From the NCBI GenBank assembly GCA_041390365.1, contig JAWKQB010000001.1, positions 992,001-1,056,000 of the forward strand: a stretch of 64,000 bases of DNA. The letters are read 5' to 3'. Under the pieces are notes generated by a model, which had not been told where the DNA came from, searched no databases, and was given only the letters and a program-made list of their open reading frames with translations. The stretch comes from Syntrophotaleaceae bacterium (GTDB lineage Bacteria > Desulfobacterota > Desulfuromonadia > Desulfuromonadales > Syntrophotaleaceae). The position numbers and the translations under genes were made by a program. This document shows positions 33,836 through 44,551 of this stretch, in pieces (the stretch's first letter is position 1; each line of letters starts with the position of its first letter).

Positions 33836-34291
33836 ATGCTGATCGTTGCCAGCGACCACGGCGGGCTCGAGCTGAAGGAACGGATCAAGGAGTTCCTCCG
33901 GGAGCGAGGCTGTGAGGTCCGCGATCTCGGCACCTACAACGGAGATTCGGTGGACTACCCGGACTTCGGCATCATGGTGGGTCGGGCCGTGTCCCGCGGA
34001 GAGGCCGAAAAGGGCATATTGATCTGCGGAACCGGCATAGGCATGTCGATTGTGGCCAACAAGTTTCCCCGGGTCAGGGCCGCTCTCGCCTGGGATGAAT
34101 TTACCGCCCGCATGGCCAAGGAACACAACAACGCCAATATTCTCGTCCTTGGCGGGAGAACCCTGGATGCTGAGAATGCCTGCAAAATGATCGGGACCTG
34201 GCTGGATGCCGGTTTCGAGGGGGGCAGACACCAGCAGCGCCTTGATAAAATTGCCCGGATCGAAGACGATATCCGCAACGGACGCGTCTGA
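33836..34291 (+). CDS. rpiB: Ribose-5-phosphate isomerase B
   Basis: A 151-residue protein. [13 protein letters not shown] and the active-site loop [10 protein letters not shown] with its cysteine are diagnostic of the RpiB/LacAB family. At this length and context it is RpiB, which interconverts ribulose 5-phosphate and ribose 5-phosphate. ATG 33836 lies 10 bp after the fabF stop, behind GAGGAGG. Confidence 0.94.
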   Translation: MLIVASDHGGLELKERIKEFLRERGCEVRDLGTYNGDSVDYPDFGIMVGRAVSRGEAEKGILICGTGIGMSIVANKFPRVRAALAWDEFTARMAKEHNNANILVLGGRTLDAENACKMIGTWLDAGFEGGRHQQRLDKIARIEDDIRNGRV

Positions 34292-34313
34292 GTTACCGCC
34301 GGCCAACAGCATT

Positions 34314-34350
34314 GAATGGGCAGGCTGCGGTCTGCCCATTCGGTATTTTT
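34314..34350 (+). terminator. Terminator-like hairpin between rpiB and glyA
   Basis: GAATGGGCAG pairs with CTGCCCATTC around an 8-base loop and is followed by GGTATTTTT. It probably ends or attenuates the fab transcript before glyA. Confidence 0.7.
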
Positions 34351-34389
34351 GACCTACTCATACAGCGAAATCAGTCACGGAGGAAAGGC

Positions 34390-35640
34390 ATGTCCGAAAT
34401 GCTTGAAGGTTTTGACCCCGAAGTCAGCCGGGCCATTTATCAGGAAACCGAGCGGCAGGAATACAACCTGGAATTCATCGCTTCGGAAAACTTTGTCAGC
34501 GAGCGGGTGATGGAAGCCCAGGGTTCCGTCATGACCAACAAGTACGCGGAAGGCTATCCCCGCAAGCGGTTCTACGGCGGCTGCGAAAAGGTCGATATTG
34601 TCGAGGATCTGGCCATCGCCAGGGCCAAGGAACTGTTTGGCGCGGAGCATGCCAACGTCCAGGCCCACTCCGGCTCCCAGGCTAACATGGCGGTCTACTT
34701 TGCCGTCTGCCAGCCCGGCGATACCGTGCTTGGCATGAACCTCGCCCATGGCGGACACCTGACCCACGGGTCCCCGGTCAATTTCTCCGGTAAGCTCTAC
34801 AATATCGTTTCCTACGGAGTGCAGAAGGAAACCGGGCGCATCGACTATGACGAGTTGGAGCGTCTTGCCGTCGAGCACCGGCCGAAACTGATCGTGGCCG
34901 GGGCCAGCGCCTATCCCCGCCTTATCGATTTTGAGGCTTTCCGACGGATTGCCGACAAGGTCGGCGCCAAGGTTATGGTCGATATGGCGCACATCGCCGG
35001 TCTGGTTGCCGCCGGTCTCCATCCCAGCCCGATCCCCCATGCGGAATTCGTCACCACCACCACCCACAAGACCCTGCGCGGCCCCCGGGGCGGTATGGTG
35101 CTGTGCCGGGAGGAGTTCGCCAAGCAGATCGACAGCAATATCTTCCCCGGCATCCAGGGCGGGCCGTTGATGCATGTCATCGCGGCTAAGGCGGTGGCCT
35201 TCAAGGAAGCCCTGTCCCCTGAGTTCAGGGAGTACTCGGCCCAGGTGGTGAAAAACGCCAAAGCGCTGGCCGAGGCATTGGTCAAGCGCGGCTTCAATCT
35301 GGTGTCCGGCGGCACTGACAATCACCTCATGCTGGTCGATTTCAGCGGTACCGAAATTACCGGAAAGATGGCTTCCGCCGCCCTGGAGGAGGCCGGGATC
35401 ACCGTGAACAAGAATACGGTGCCTTTTGAAACCCGCTCTCCCTTCGTGACCAGCGGCATCCGCCTTGGAACGCCGGCGACCACGACCCGTGGACTTCAGG
35501 AGCCGGAGATGGAACGGGTGGCCGGATGGATCGCGCGGGCGATCTCCGATATGGACAAGCCGGAAGTGCTCGCGGAAATCAGAGGTGAAGTTCGGGATCT
35601 TTGCAAGAAATTCCCCCTCTATGCCCATCGGCTCAAGTAA
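34390..35640 (+). CDS. glyA: Serine hydroxymethyltransferase
   Basis: A 416-residue PLP enzyme of normal length. The lysine that binds PLP is in [14 protein letters not shown], and [15 protein letters not shown] near the N-terminus and the GSQANMAVY loop are conserved. It makes glycine and methylene-THF from serine. ATG 34390 follows GGAGGAAAGGC; earlier in-frame starts fall in the terminator hairpin. Confidence 0.97.
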   Translation: MSEMLEGFDPEVSRAIYQETERQEYNLEFIASENFVSERVMEAQGSVMTNKYAEGYPRKRFYGGCEKVDIVEDLAIARAKELFGAEHANVQAHSGSQANMAVYFAVCQPGDTVLGMNLAHGGHLTHGSPVNFSGKLYNIVSYGVQKETGRIDYDELERLAVEHRPKLIVAGASAYPRLIDFEAFRRIADKVGAKVMVDMAHIAGLVAAGLHPSPIPHAEFVTTTTHKTLRGPRGGMVLCREEFAKQIDSNIFPGIQGGPLMHVIAAKAVAFKEALSPEFREYSAQVVKNAKALAEALVKRGFNLVSGGTDNHLMLVDFSGTEITGKMASAALEEAGITVNKNTVPFETRSPFVTSGIRLGTPATTTRGLQEPEMERVAGWIARAISDMDKPEVLAEIRGEVRDLCKKFPLYAHRLK

Positions 35641-36105
35641 ATGAATCGTCCTTCCTGGGAAGAATATTTTATGGAAATCGCCCGCCTGGTGGGCAGCCGG
35701 TCCACCTGTCTGCGCCGGCAGGTGGGTGCCGTTCTGGTGAAGGACAAAAATATCCTGGCTACGGGATACAACGGAACGCCCTCGGGGATCCGCCATTGCC
35801 AGGAAATAGGCTGCCTGCGTGCCCGCCTCAGTGTGCCTTCCGGGGAACGGCACGAACTCTGTCGCGGGCTGCACGCCGAACAGAACGCCATTATCCAGGC
35901 GGCCAAGCACGGTGTCAACATCAGCGGCGCCACGCTCTACTGCACCAATTCTCCCTGCATCATCTGCTCCAAGATGATCATCAATGCCGGCATCGTCCGG
36001 ATTGTGTTCCTGGAGGGTTATCCCGACGAATTGTCCGTTGAAATGCTGCGTGAATCCGGCATCGAGGTGGAGCAGTTCGGGACCGAAACGGAAGAACGAT
36101 CATGA
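35641..36105 (+). CDS. ComEB/dCMP deaminase-family protein
   Basis: A 154-residue zinc deaminase. The catalytic HAE is in [10 protein letters not shown] and the zinc cysteines in NSPCIICSK. An N-terminal [11 protein letters not shown] strand and [11 protein letters not shown] match dCMP deaminases. It converts dCMP to dUMP for thymidylate supply, next to glyA (folate) and nrdR (dNTP control). The ATG abuts the glyA stop with no gap. Confidence 0.9.
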   Translation: MNRPSWEEYFMEIARLVGSRSTCLRRQVGAVLVKDKNILATGYNGTPSGIRHCQEIGCLRARLSVPSGERHELCRGLHAEQNAIIQAAKHGVNISGATLYCTNSPCIICSKMIINAGIVRIVFLEGYPDELSVEMLRESGIEVEQFGTETEERS

Positions 36106-36575
36106 AGTGTCCGTTCTGCAATTTCGGCGATACCAAGGTCATCGACTCCCGCCTGGGGAAGGAGGGAAACAACATTCGCCGGCGCCGGGAATGCATCCAG
36201 TGCGAGCGGCGTTTCACCACCTATGAAAGGGTCGAGGAGATTCTGCCGCTGGTGGTTAAGAAAGACGGTCGCCGTCAGCCCTTCGATCGCCTCAAGGTGA
36301 TCGCCGGAATCCAGCGCGCCTGTGAAAAAAGGCCGGTGTCCATTTCCACCATCGAAAAGATCGTCGATCAACTGGAACGTCAGCTGCAGGAGAGCGGGGA
36401 GCGCGAGGTTGAATCGAGCCGTATCGGCAAGGCGGTCATGGATGCCCTGCACGATACCGATGAGGTGGCCTACGTCCGTTTTGCCTCCGTCTACCGGCAG
36501 TTCAAGGATATCAACGAGTTCATGGCGGAATTGAAGGACATTCTGGCTCATAGCGGGGGACGGAAAGAAACCTGA
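36102..36575 (+). CDS. nrdR: Transcriptional repressor NrdR
   Basis: A 157-residue protein. The zinc ribbon is [15 protein letters not shown]...RRRECIQC, followed by an ATP-cone domain (about 49-139, [16 protein letters not shown]). NrdR senses ATP/dATP and represses ribonucleotide reductase genes through NrdR boxes. It overlaps the deaminase stop (ATGA). Confidence 0.96.
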   Translation: MKCPFCNFGDTKVIDSRLGKEGNNIRRRRECIQCERRFTTYERVEEILPLVVKKDGRRQPFDRLKVIAGIQRACEKRPVSISTIEKIVDQLERQLQESGEREVESSRIGKAVMDALHDTDEVAYVRFASVYRQFKDINEFMAELKDILAHSGGRKET

Positions 36576-36576
36576 A

Positions 36577-37689
36577 ATGCATGGTGTGGACCATTTCATG
36601 CGTCTGGCACTGTGCCAGGCCCGCCGGGGTGAAGGGCGGACCCGGCCGAACCCTGCGGTCGGCGCCGTGGTCGTCCTCGACGGCCAGGTGATCGGGGAAG
36701 GCTACCACCCTCAGGCCGGCCAGCCCCACGCCGAAATCTTCGCCCTGAAGGCCGCCGGGGAACGAGCCCGGGGCGCCGATCTTTACGTCACCCTCGAACC
36801 CTGTTCCCACTACGGCCGGACCGGGCCCTGCACCGAAGCGATCCTTGCCGCCGGTATCCGGCGGGTTTTCGTCGGCACCGTGGATCCCAATCCCCTTGTT
36901 GCCGGGCAGGGGTTGAACCGGCTGCGGCAGGGGGGGGTGGACGTTGCCTGTGGTTTCCTGGAAAAGGACTGTCGCCGCCTGATCGCCCCCTTTGCCAAAC
37001 ATGTCACCACCGGTCTGCCCTTCGTCATTCTCAAAAGCGCCGTGACTCTTGACGGCAAGACGGCCACCTCCAGCAGCGATTCCCAATGGATCACCAACGC
37101 CACCAGCCGCGCCTATGTCCATCATCTGCGGGACCGCCTCGATGCCGTCATGGTCGGGATCGGAACCGTGCTCAAGGATGATCCCCTGCTGACCACCCGG
37201 TTGCCCGGAAAAACGGGCCGGGATGCCATGCGGATCGTGGTCGATTCGAGCTTGCGGATTCCATCTGAATCCCGCATGCTGAACCAGACTTCTTCAGCAC
37301 CCACCCTGATCGCTACCACCGAACAGGCCTTGAGGCAGAGGGGGCCGCAACTCTCCCGGGAGAATGTCGAGATCCTGGCCCTTCCACCCCGCGACGGTCG
37401 GGTCGATCTTTGCGAATTGCTGGGGAAACTTGGGCGACGGGGGGTGCAAAGCATCCTGCTGGAAGGAGGGGCGGTGCTCAACCACGCTTTTCTGAAGGCC
37501 GGCCTCATCGACCGCATGATGGTGTTCATTGCGCCGAAAGTGATCGGGGGCAGCGATGGAAAGGGGATTTTCGCCGGTCAGGGGGTTCCCCTGCTGGATG
37601 ATGCCGTGCAGCTGGAGGACATTCGGATCCGGCGTTTCGAGGACGATATCCTGGTCGAAGGGGAGGTGAAACGATGTTCACCGGTCTGA
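36577..37689 (+). CDS. ribD: Bifunctional riboflavin deaminase/reductase
   Basis: A protein of 370 residues. The N-terminal deaminase domain has zinc ligands in HAEIFAL and LEPCSHYGRTGPC. The C-terminal reductase domain starts near 150 with LKSAVTLDGKTAT and has SILLEGGAVLNHAF. It carries out the second and third steps from GTP to riboflavin. It begins 1 bp after nrdR and overlaps ribE by 16 bp. Confidence 0.97.
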   Translation: MHGVDHFMRLALCQARRGEGRTRPNPAVGAVVVLDGQVIGEGYHPQAGQPHAEIFALKAAGERARGADLYVTLEPCSHYGRTGPCTEAILAAGIRRVFVGTVDPNPLVAGQGLNRLRQGGVDVACGFLEKDCRRLIAPFAKHVTTGLPFVILKSAVTLDGKTATSSSDSQWITNATSRAYVHHLRDRLDAVMVGIGTVLKDDPLLTTRLPGKTGRDAMRIVVDSSLRIPSESRMLNQTSSAPTLIATTEQALRQRGPQLSRENVEILALPPRDGRVDLCELLGKLGRRGVQSILLEGGAVLNHAFLKAGLIDRMMVFIAPKVIGGSDGKGIFAGQGVPLLDDAVQLEDIRIRRFEDDILVEGEVKRCSPV

Positions 37690-38327
37690 TCGAGGATCTT
37701 GGCAGCGTTCGCACGCTGCAACGGGACGGCGACAGCGGCAGGATCACCATTTCGACGGCACTGCCTCTGGCAGAGATCCGCATTGGCGACAGCATCGCTG
37801 TCAACGGCGCCTGCCTGACCGTCACCTCTCTGGGCGATGGGATGTTTACTGCCGACGTATCGCCGGAAAGTCTCGCCAGGACCACCCTGGGAGAACTCCA
37901 GACAGGTCAGAGGGTAAACCTTGAGCGGGCCCTGCGTGTGGGTGACCGGCTCGGGGGGCACCTGGTCAGCGGCCACGTCGACGGCGTCGGGCAGGTGGTC
38001 GAGCGGGTTCAGGAACGGAATACAATCCGGTTCACCATCAAGAATCCCCCCACTCTCAGCCGCTACCTGGTGGAAAAGGGGTCGGTCTGTATCGACGGCA
38101 TCAGCCTGACGGTCAATGCCGTGGGCAGGGAGACCTTCAGTTTGACCATCATTCCCCTTTCGCTGGCCAAGACGACTTTGCAGGACCGCAAGACGGGATC
38201 GCGAGTGAACATCGAAACGGATATCCTCGGAAAATATGTGGAACGTCTGCTGCGGTATCGGGAAACCGGTCAGCCGGCCTCGGGGTCGGTCGACCTTGAT
38301 TTCCTTGCCAAGCACGGTTTTCTGTGA
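37674..38327 (+). CDS. ribE: Riboflavin synthase, alpha subunit
   Basis: A 217-residue protein of two similar lumazine-binding domains. The first starts MFTGLIEDLGSV, with GDSIAVNGACLTV; the second has GSVCIDGISLTVN. It dismutates two lumazines to riboflavin. No FMN riboswitch was found upstream, in line with its place inside an operon. Confidence 0.97.
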   Translation: MFTGLIEDLGSVRTLQRDGDSGRITISTALPLAEIRIGDSIAVNGACLTVTSLGDGMFTADVSPESLARTTLGELQTGQRVNLERALRVGDRLGGHLVSGHVDGVGQVVERVQERNTIRFTIKNPPTLSRYLVEKGSVCIDGISLTVNAVGRETFSLTIIPLSLAKTTLQDRKTGSRVNIETDILGKYVERLLRYRETGQPASGSVDLDFLAKHGFL

Positions 38328-38362
38328 CATATTACGGGGTCGCGAAAAGGGAGAAGTGAAAG

Positions 38363-39568
38363 ATGCCTATAGCTAGAGTAGAAGCAGCATTGGAAGATAT
38401 CCGCCAGGGCAAAATGGTTATCCTGGTAGACGACGAGGATCGGGAAAATGAGGGTGATCTGGCCATGGCCGCCGAACTCGTGACCCCCGAGGCCATCAAT
38501 TTCATGGCCAGGGAGGGATGCGGTCTGATCTGCCTCTCTCTTACGGAAGAGCGTGCCAATCACCTGGATCTTCCGCTTATGGTGCGAGAGAACTCCTCCT
38601 CCTTCGGTACCGCCTTTACCGTTTCCATCGAAGCGCGCCGCGGGGTGACCACCGGCATCTCCGCCAAGGACCGCGCCACCACCATCCAGGTGGCGATTGC
38701 CGACGAGACCACGGCCCGCGATCTGGCCCGACCGGGCCACGTTTTCCCCCTGAGGGCGAAAAAAGGCGGCGTTCTGGTGCGTGCGGGGCAGACCGAAGGA
38801 TCCGTCGACCTGGCCCGCCTGGCCGGCCTGAAGCCTGCCGGTGTGATTTGCGAGATCATGAACCCCGACGGTACGATGGCACGCATGCCCCAACTGGAGC
38901 AATTCGCCAAAAAGTTCGATCTGAAGATCGTAACCATAGCCGATCTGGTCAGCTACCGGATGCAGAAGGAACTCCTTGTCCATCGGGGGGCCGAGACCAT
39001 CATTCCCACCCCTTTCGGCGGTGAATTTCTGGCCATCGGATACGAAAACGATGTCGACGATCTGCAGCACCTCGCCCTGGTCAAGGGGCAGATCGATCCG
39101 GAAAAACCGGTTTTGGTTCGGGTGCATTCCGAATGCCTGACCGGCGATGTCTTCGGCTCCATGCGCTGCGACTGCGGCGATCAGCTTCATGCGGCCATGT
39201 GCCAGATCGCTGCGGAGGGTTGCGGCGTCATCATCTACATGCGGCAGGAAGGTCGTGGCATTGGCCTGATCAACAAGCTGAAGGCCTATGCTTTGCAGGA
39301 TGACGGTCATGATACCGTCGAAGCCAACGAAGCCCTCGGCTTCAAGGCCGACCTGCGGGATTACGGCATCGGCGCGCAGATCCTGCTCGATCTCGGCGTC
39401 CGCAAGATCCGCCTCATGACCAACAACCCGAAAAAGATCGTCGGCCTCGAAGGTTATGGTCTGGAGGTCGTCGAACGGGTGCCGGTCGAGATGACCCCGA
39501 CCTGCACCAACATAAAATACCTGAAAACCAAACGCGAAAAGCTGGGGCACCTGCTGGAAAATCTTTAA
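38363..39568 (+). CDS. ribBA: Bifunctional DHBP synthase / GTP cyclohydrolase II
   Basis: A 401-residue fusion. The N-terminal DHBP synthase has [11 protein letters not shown] and the later GHVFPL metal site. The C-terminal cyclohydrolase II (from about 205) has [20 protein letters not shown] zinc cysteines and RQEGRGIGL. It supplies both carbon and pyrimidine precursors of riboflavin. Confidence 0.97.
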   Translation: MPIARVEAALEDIRQGKMVILVDDEDRENEGDLAMAAELVTPEAINFMAREGCGLICLSLTEERANHLDLPLMVRENSSSFGTAFTVSIEARRGVTTGISAKDRATTIQVAIADETTARDLARPGHVFPLRAKKGGVLVRAGQTEGSVDLARLAGLKPAGVICEIMNPDGTMARMPQLEQFAKKFDLKIVTIADLVSYRMQKELLVHRGAETIIPTPFGGEFLAIGYENDVDDLQHLALVKGQIDPEKPVLVRVHSECLTGDVFGSMRCDCGDQLHAAMCQIAAEGCGVIIYMRQEGRGIGLINKLKAYALQDDGHDTVEANEALGFKADLRDYGIGAQILLDLGVRKIRLMTNNPKKIVGLEGYGLEVVERVPVEMTPTCTNIKYLKTKREKLGHLLENL

Positions 39569-39611
39569 TGCTGGTTGCAAGACACGGTTTCGCTATCCGG
39601 GAGATAGATAA

Positions 39612-40079
39612 ATGGTCAAAATCATCGAAGGCAAACTTGACGCCAAGGGTCAGAAGATCGGCATTGTCATCAGCCGTTTCAACAGTTTCATCTGCGAGCG
39701 GCTCCTCGAAGGGGCGATGGATGCCCTGATTCGGCACGGCGCCGAGGAGGAGGATATCGAGGTCGTTCGCGTACCGGGCGCCTTCGAAATCCCTCTGGCG
39801 GCGAAAAAGATGGTCGACTCCCGTCGTTACGAAGGGATCATCTGCCTTGGAGCGGTGATTCGCGGGTCCACCCCGCACTTCGACTACGTCTGTGCGGAAG
39901 TGTCCAAGGGTATCGCCTCCGTTAGCCTCGACTCCGGCATGCCGGTTGGATTCGGCGTCCTGACCACCGACTCCATCGAGCAGGCCATCGAGCGTGCCGG
40001 CAGCAAGGCCGGCAACAAGGGCGCGGAGACGGCCTTGGCCGTCATTGAAATGTTGAACGTATTCAAGGCACTGCAATAA
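39612..40079 (+). CDS. ribH: 6,7-dimethyl-8-ribityllumazine synthase
   Basis: A 155-residue protein. [27 protein letters not shown] and [15 protein letters not shown] (with the catalytic His) are the family signatures. It forms the icosahedral or pentameric enzyme that joins the two precursors made by RibBA and RibD. Confidence 0.97.
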   Translation: MVKIIEGKLDAKGQKIGIVISRFNSFICERLLEGAMDALIRHGAEEEDIEVVRVPGAFEIPLAAKKMVDSRRYEGIICLGAVIRGSTPHFDYVCAEVSKGIASVSLDSGMPVGFGVLTTDSIEQAIERAGSKAGNKGAETALAVIEMLNVFKALQ

Positions 40080-40081
40080 AG

Positions 40082-40552
40082 ATGCAGATCGGGTATCGGC
40101 GCCAGGGGCGTGAACTTGCCGTAAAGATTCTTTACTGTTTCGATCAGGGGGCAGAGAACATGCAGGCCGTTCTCAACCTCTTCTGGAACAATTTCCGCTT
40201 CAGCAATGATGTTCTCGGCGAACCCCTGGAGGACGCCAACGCCCCCGTTCCCTCCGAAGCAAGGAGCTTCGCTGAGGCTCTTGCCCATGGGTTCTATCAG
40301 CACCGGGATCAGATTGACCGGATCATCGATGAATTCTCCACCAACTGGTCGATCGAACGGATGGCCAAGGTTGACCTGGCTATTTTGCGCATGAGCTGTT
40401 ATGAAATCCTCTTCATGCCTGAAGTTCCGACCAGCGTAGTGATCAACGAAGCGGTGGAGATCGGCAAACGCTACGGTACTGGAGAGACACCTTCCTTTGT
40501 GAACGGTCTGCTCGACAAGATTTCGCGTATTTACAGGGCTTCTTCGGGATGA
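40082..40552 (+). CDS. nusB: Transcription antitermination factor NusB
   Basis: A 156-residue all-helical protein with RRQGRELAVKILYCFD at the N-terminus and VVINEAVEIGKRYGTGETPSFVNGLLDKI at the C-terminus, both characteristic. It binds boxA RNA with NusE during rRNA antitermination. It lies 2 bp after ribH, a very common pairing, and overlaps the next gene by ATGA. Confidence 0.95.
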   Translation: MQIGYRRQGRELAVKILYCFDQGAENMQAVLNLFWNNFRFSNDVLGEPLEDANAPVPSEARSFAEALAHGFYQHRDQIDRIIDEFSTNWSIERMAKVDLAILRMSCYEILFMPEVPTSVVINEAVEIGKRYGTGETPSFVNGLLDKISRIYRASSG

Positions 40553-41001
40553 GCCCCGTGAGGATAGAGAACCAGGCGCCCGACAGGATCGCGGGCGATG
40601 TGGTGACCGCTTTCTTTTTTGAGGATCAACGCCCGTTGCAGGGTTCGGCCGAACTTCTGGACTGGCGTCTCAATGGAGTATTGACCCGGCTGCTGCTTGA
40701 TGGAAATGCCAGGGGCGCTCCCGGGGAATTCATTCTGGTCCGGAGCAATGGCAAGCTGAACGCTGCCTGGGCACTGTTTGCCGGCGGCGGAAAAAGGTCC
40801 CATCTGGCGCCTTTCACCTATTCCGGTTTGATTGAAGGAGCCCTCGAACATTGCCGGCGGGCCGGTTTCCGGCGCATCGCCCTGTGTCTTTCGGCTCTGG
40901 TCGAACAGGACGATGGCTGGCTGCAGGACCTTGCGCAGGATTTGCTCGGTCCCGGTCAGGACGAGCAGGTCAATCTTACCGTTCTCGAGACCTTCGGGTA
41001 A
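40549..41001 (+). CDS. Stand-alone M17-peptidase N-terminal-like (macro-fold) protein
   Basis: A 150-residue protein. VVTAFFFEDQRPLQGSAELLDWRLNGVLTRLL, GEFILVRSNGKLNAAWALFAGGG and RRIALCLSA follow the pattern of the N-terminal, macro-like domain of leucyl aminopeptidases. The catalytic C-terminal domain is absent. The start overlaps nusB (ATGA) and hom follows 77 bp later. Function unknown; it could bind nucleotides or a partner aminopeptidase. The assignment is by pattern, not by alignment. Confidence 0.6.
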   Translation: MSPVRIENQAPDRIAGDVVTAFFFEDQRPLQGSAELLDWRLNGVLTRLLLDGNARGAPGEFILVRSNGKLNAAWALFAGGGKRSHLAPFTYSGLIEGALEHCRRAGFRRIALCLSALVEQDDGWLQDLAQDLLGPGQDEQVNLTVLETFG

Positions 41002-41078
41002 AGCCGGGCAGATTACGGTTTTTGAATCAGGGCTCGACCTGTCTCTGAGGACAGGTCGTATTATCAGCAGGGGGAGCT

Positions 41079-42389
41079 ATGAAGGAGATCAGGGTAGGAC
41101 TTCTGGGGTTCGGCACCATCGGTGTCGGCGTCGTCAAGGTATTTCAGCAGAATTCGGAACTGATGGCCCAAAGGCTTGGAGCCCGATTGACTCTGGCTCG
41201 GATCGCCGACCTGGACATTACCACCGACCGCGGCATCAAGGTTTCCCCCGAACTGCTGACTACCGACGCCAACCAGGTGCTGACCGATCCGGAGATCGAC
41301 ATTGTGATCGAACTGATCGGCGGATATGAACCGGCCCGCTCCTTTGTGCTCAAGGCCATCGCCCAGGGCAAGCATGTCGTCACCGCCAACAAGGCTCTGC
41401 TGGCCAAACATGGCAACGAGATCTTCGCCGCCGCGGCCGAAAAAGGGGTCGAGGTGATGTTCGAAGCATCCGTGGGCGGGGGGATTCCGGTCCTCTCGGC
41501 GATCAAGGAAAATCTGTGTGTCAACCGTTTCCGGTCGATTTTCGGCATCCTCAACGGCACCTGCAATTACATCCTGACCCGGATGACCGAAGAGGGGGCC
41601 GATTTTGCCGCCGTTCTCAAGGATGCCCAGGCCAAAGGATATGCGGAGGCCAACCCCACCTTTGATATCGAGGGGGTGGATACGGCGCACAAGCTGGCCA
41701 TTCTCATCTCTCTGTGCTGCGGCACCTCGATCAACTTCGACGAAATTCATATCGAGGGGATTTCGCAGGTCACCCCCCTCGACATCGAATTCGCCCGTGA
41801 ATTCGGCTACAAGATCAAGCTTTTGGCCATCGGCCGGCAGGTCAACGGTCAGGTCGAGGCCCGTGTTCACCCAACCATGGTCCCCGCCGGCAATCCCTTG
41901 GCCCAGGTCAGCGGTGTGTTCAATGCCGTGCGCCTGGTGGGAGATTTCGTCGGCCCGGTCATGTTTTATGGCCAGGGCGCCGGTATGGATGCCACCGCCA
42001 GCGCCGTCATGGGCGATGTCATGGCTATCAGCCGGGATGTTTTGACCGGTGCCGTCAATCGTACTCCCGCTCTGGGGTGCAAACCGGAATTCATGACCGA
42101 ACTGGGCGTGCGGAAGATGGAGGATATCGTTACCCAATACTATCTGCGCTTCACGGTCCTCGATCAGCCGGGGGTTCTGACCCGACTCTCGGGGGTGCTG
42201 GGGGAATACAAGATCAGCATCGCTTCGATGATCCAGCCGGAGCGTCAGGAAGGGGAGAAGGTGCCGATCGTCATTATGACCCACGAGGCCAGGGAGGCCG
42301 ATATTCGGGCTGCTCTCGAGACAATCGACCAGTTCGACGTGATCCAGGAAAAGAGCCGCTACATCCGGATCGAAAACCGGATCGAATAG
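41079..42389 (+). CDS. hom: Homoserine dehydrogenase with ACT domain
   Basis: A protein of 436 residues. It has an NAD(P)-binding GFGTIGVGVV loop, the catalytic region NGTCNYILTRM and PTFDIEGVDTAHKLAIL, and a C-terminal ACT domain (about 350-425, YLRFTVLDQPGVLTRLSGVL) for feedback control by threonine or related amino acids. It reduces aspartate semialdehyde to homoserine, which MetY, encoded about 0.7 kb downstream on the other strand, can use after acetylation. Confidence 0.96.
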   Translation: MKEIRVGLLGFGTIGVGVVKVFQQNSELMAQRLGARLTLARIADLDITTDRGIKVSPELLTTDANQVLTDPEIDIVIELIGGYEPARSFVLKAIAQGKHVVTANKALLAKHGNEIFAAAAEKGVEVMFEASVGGGIPVLSAIKENLCVNRFRSIFGILNGTCNYILTRMTEEGADFAAVLKDAQAKGYAEANPTFDIEGVDTAHKLAILISLCCGTSINFDEIHIEGISQVTPLDIEFAREFGYKIKLLAIGRQVNGQVEARVHPTMVPAGNPLAQVSGVFNAVRLVGDFVGPVMFYGQGAGMDATASAVMGDVMAISRDVLTGAVNRTPALGCKPEFMTELGVRKMEDIVTQYYLRFTVLDQPGVLTRLSGVLGEYKISIASMIQPERQEGEKVPIVIMTHEAREADIRAALETIDQFDVIQEKSRYIRIENRIE

Positions 42390-42409
42390 CGGAACCATTC
42401 TTGATCAAC

Positions 42410-42439
42410 AAAAAAGGCGCCTGCAGGGGCGCCTTTTTT
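42410..42439. terminator. Bidirectional terminator between hom and trmL
   Basis: GGCGCC arms around CTGCAGG-type loop bases (42416-42433) are flanked by A-run and T-run, so the structure can end both the rightward hom and the leftward trmL transcripts. Confidence 0.85.
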
Positions 42440-42464
42440 GTATGTCGACTTCCATCTGCGGCGG

Positions 42465-42968
42465 TTAAGTCAACCGCCCGGTTTGCCGTAAGGCTTCATA
42501 AAGAACGATACCGGCGGCCGTGGAGAGATTGAGGCTTCGAACCCGCTCGTTGAAGATCGGGATGCGAAGGGCCTGTTCCGGATGAGCGGCGAGAAGAGCC
42601 TCGGGAAGCCCCTGGGTCTCCTTGCCGAAGACGAGAAAATCCCCTGGTTGAAAGTCAGCTTCAATGTGGCTTTTGGCGGCTTTTTTTGAAGTGAACCAGC
42701 AGCGTGCACCCGGATTCTGCCGCAACATTTCCTCAAGAGAATCCCACCGCTGCAACACGATCTCATCCCAGTAGTCGAGCCCGGCCCGCTTGAGATAACG
42801 GTCATCCAGAGAAAAACCGAGTTTGCCGACCAGATGCAGAACCGTCCCGGTGGCCCCGCAAAGGCGGGCGATGTTGCCGGTGTTCGGCGGAATCTCCGGT
42901 TCGACGAGGACGATGTGGAAAGACGGAAAAACGGCTCCCGGCTCCTGGCTCTTGGAGTTTGGCAACAT
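42465..42968 (-). CDS. trmL: tRNA (cytidine/uridine-34-2'-O)-methyltransferase TrmL
   Basis: A 167-residue SPOUT methyltransferase. FHIVLVEPEIPPNTGNIARLCG, DFLVFGKETQGLP and IPIFNERVRSLNLSTAAGIVLYE form the knotted SAM site. It methylates the wobble nucleotide of leucine tRNAs. Family members usually start at or just before the FHIVLVEPEIP segment. Here about 15 extra N-terminal residues, including the ATG, are encoded by a 7-bp repeat array (42933-42967), so the repeat seems to have replaced the original 5' end of the gene. Confidence 0.9.
   Translation of the reverse strand: MLPNSKSQEPGAVFPSFHIVLVEPEIPPNTGNIARLCGATGTVLHLVGKLGFSLDDRYLKRAGLDYWDEIVLQRWDSLEEMLRQNPGARCWFTSKKAAKSHIEADFQPGDFLVFGKETQGLPEALLAAHPEQALRIPIFNERVRSLNLSTAAGIVLYEALRQTGRLT
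42933..42967. repeat. 7-bp array inside the 5' end of trmL
   Basis: Five consecutive units of GGCTCCC/GGCTCTT/GGCAACA type, each starting with GG. The start codon of trmL lies in the last unit. Confidence 0.75.
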
Positions 42969-43013
42969 CAGAATAAAAAAACCTCAAAAGAATTGGCCAC
43001 CGAATTATGCTTT

Positions 43014-44445
<1,432 letters not shown>

Positions 44446-44551
44446 TTAAGCCAGGTGCCGTGAAGGTGCAATCATACCAGATCGGTCAGGGATAGGGCGA
44501 TTTATTTTTCTCCGCGGCCGGCGCAAGTTTTTTCGAAGGAAGGACGTTTTC

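Noticed and set aside
34375..35910. 511-codon leftward open frame opposite glyA
   Set aside because: GlyA is complete and conserved on the plus strand; the mirror frame lacks any motif.
36560..38362. FMN riboswitch for the riboflavin genes
   Set aside because: Gaps between genes here are 1-36 bp or overlaps, too short for the aptamer, and no RFN core was seen.
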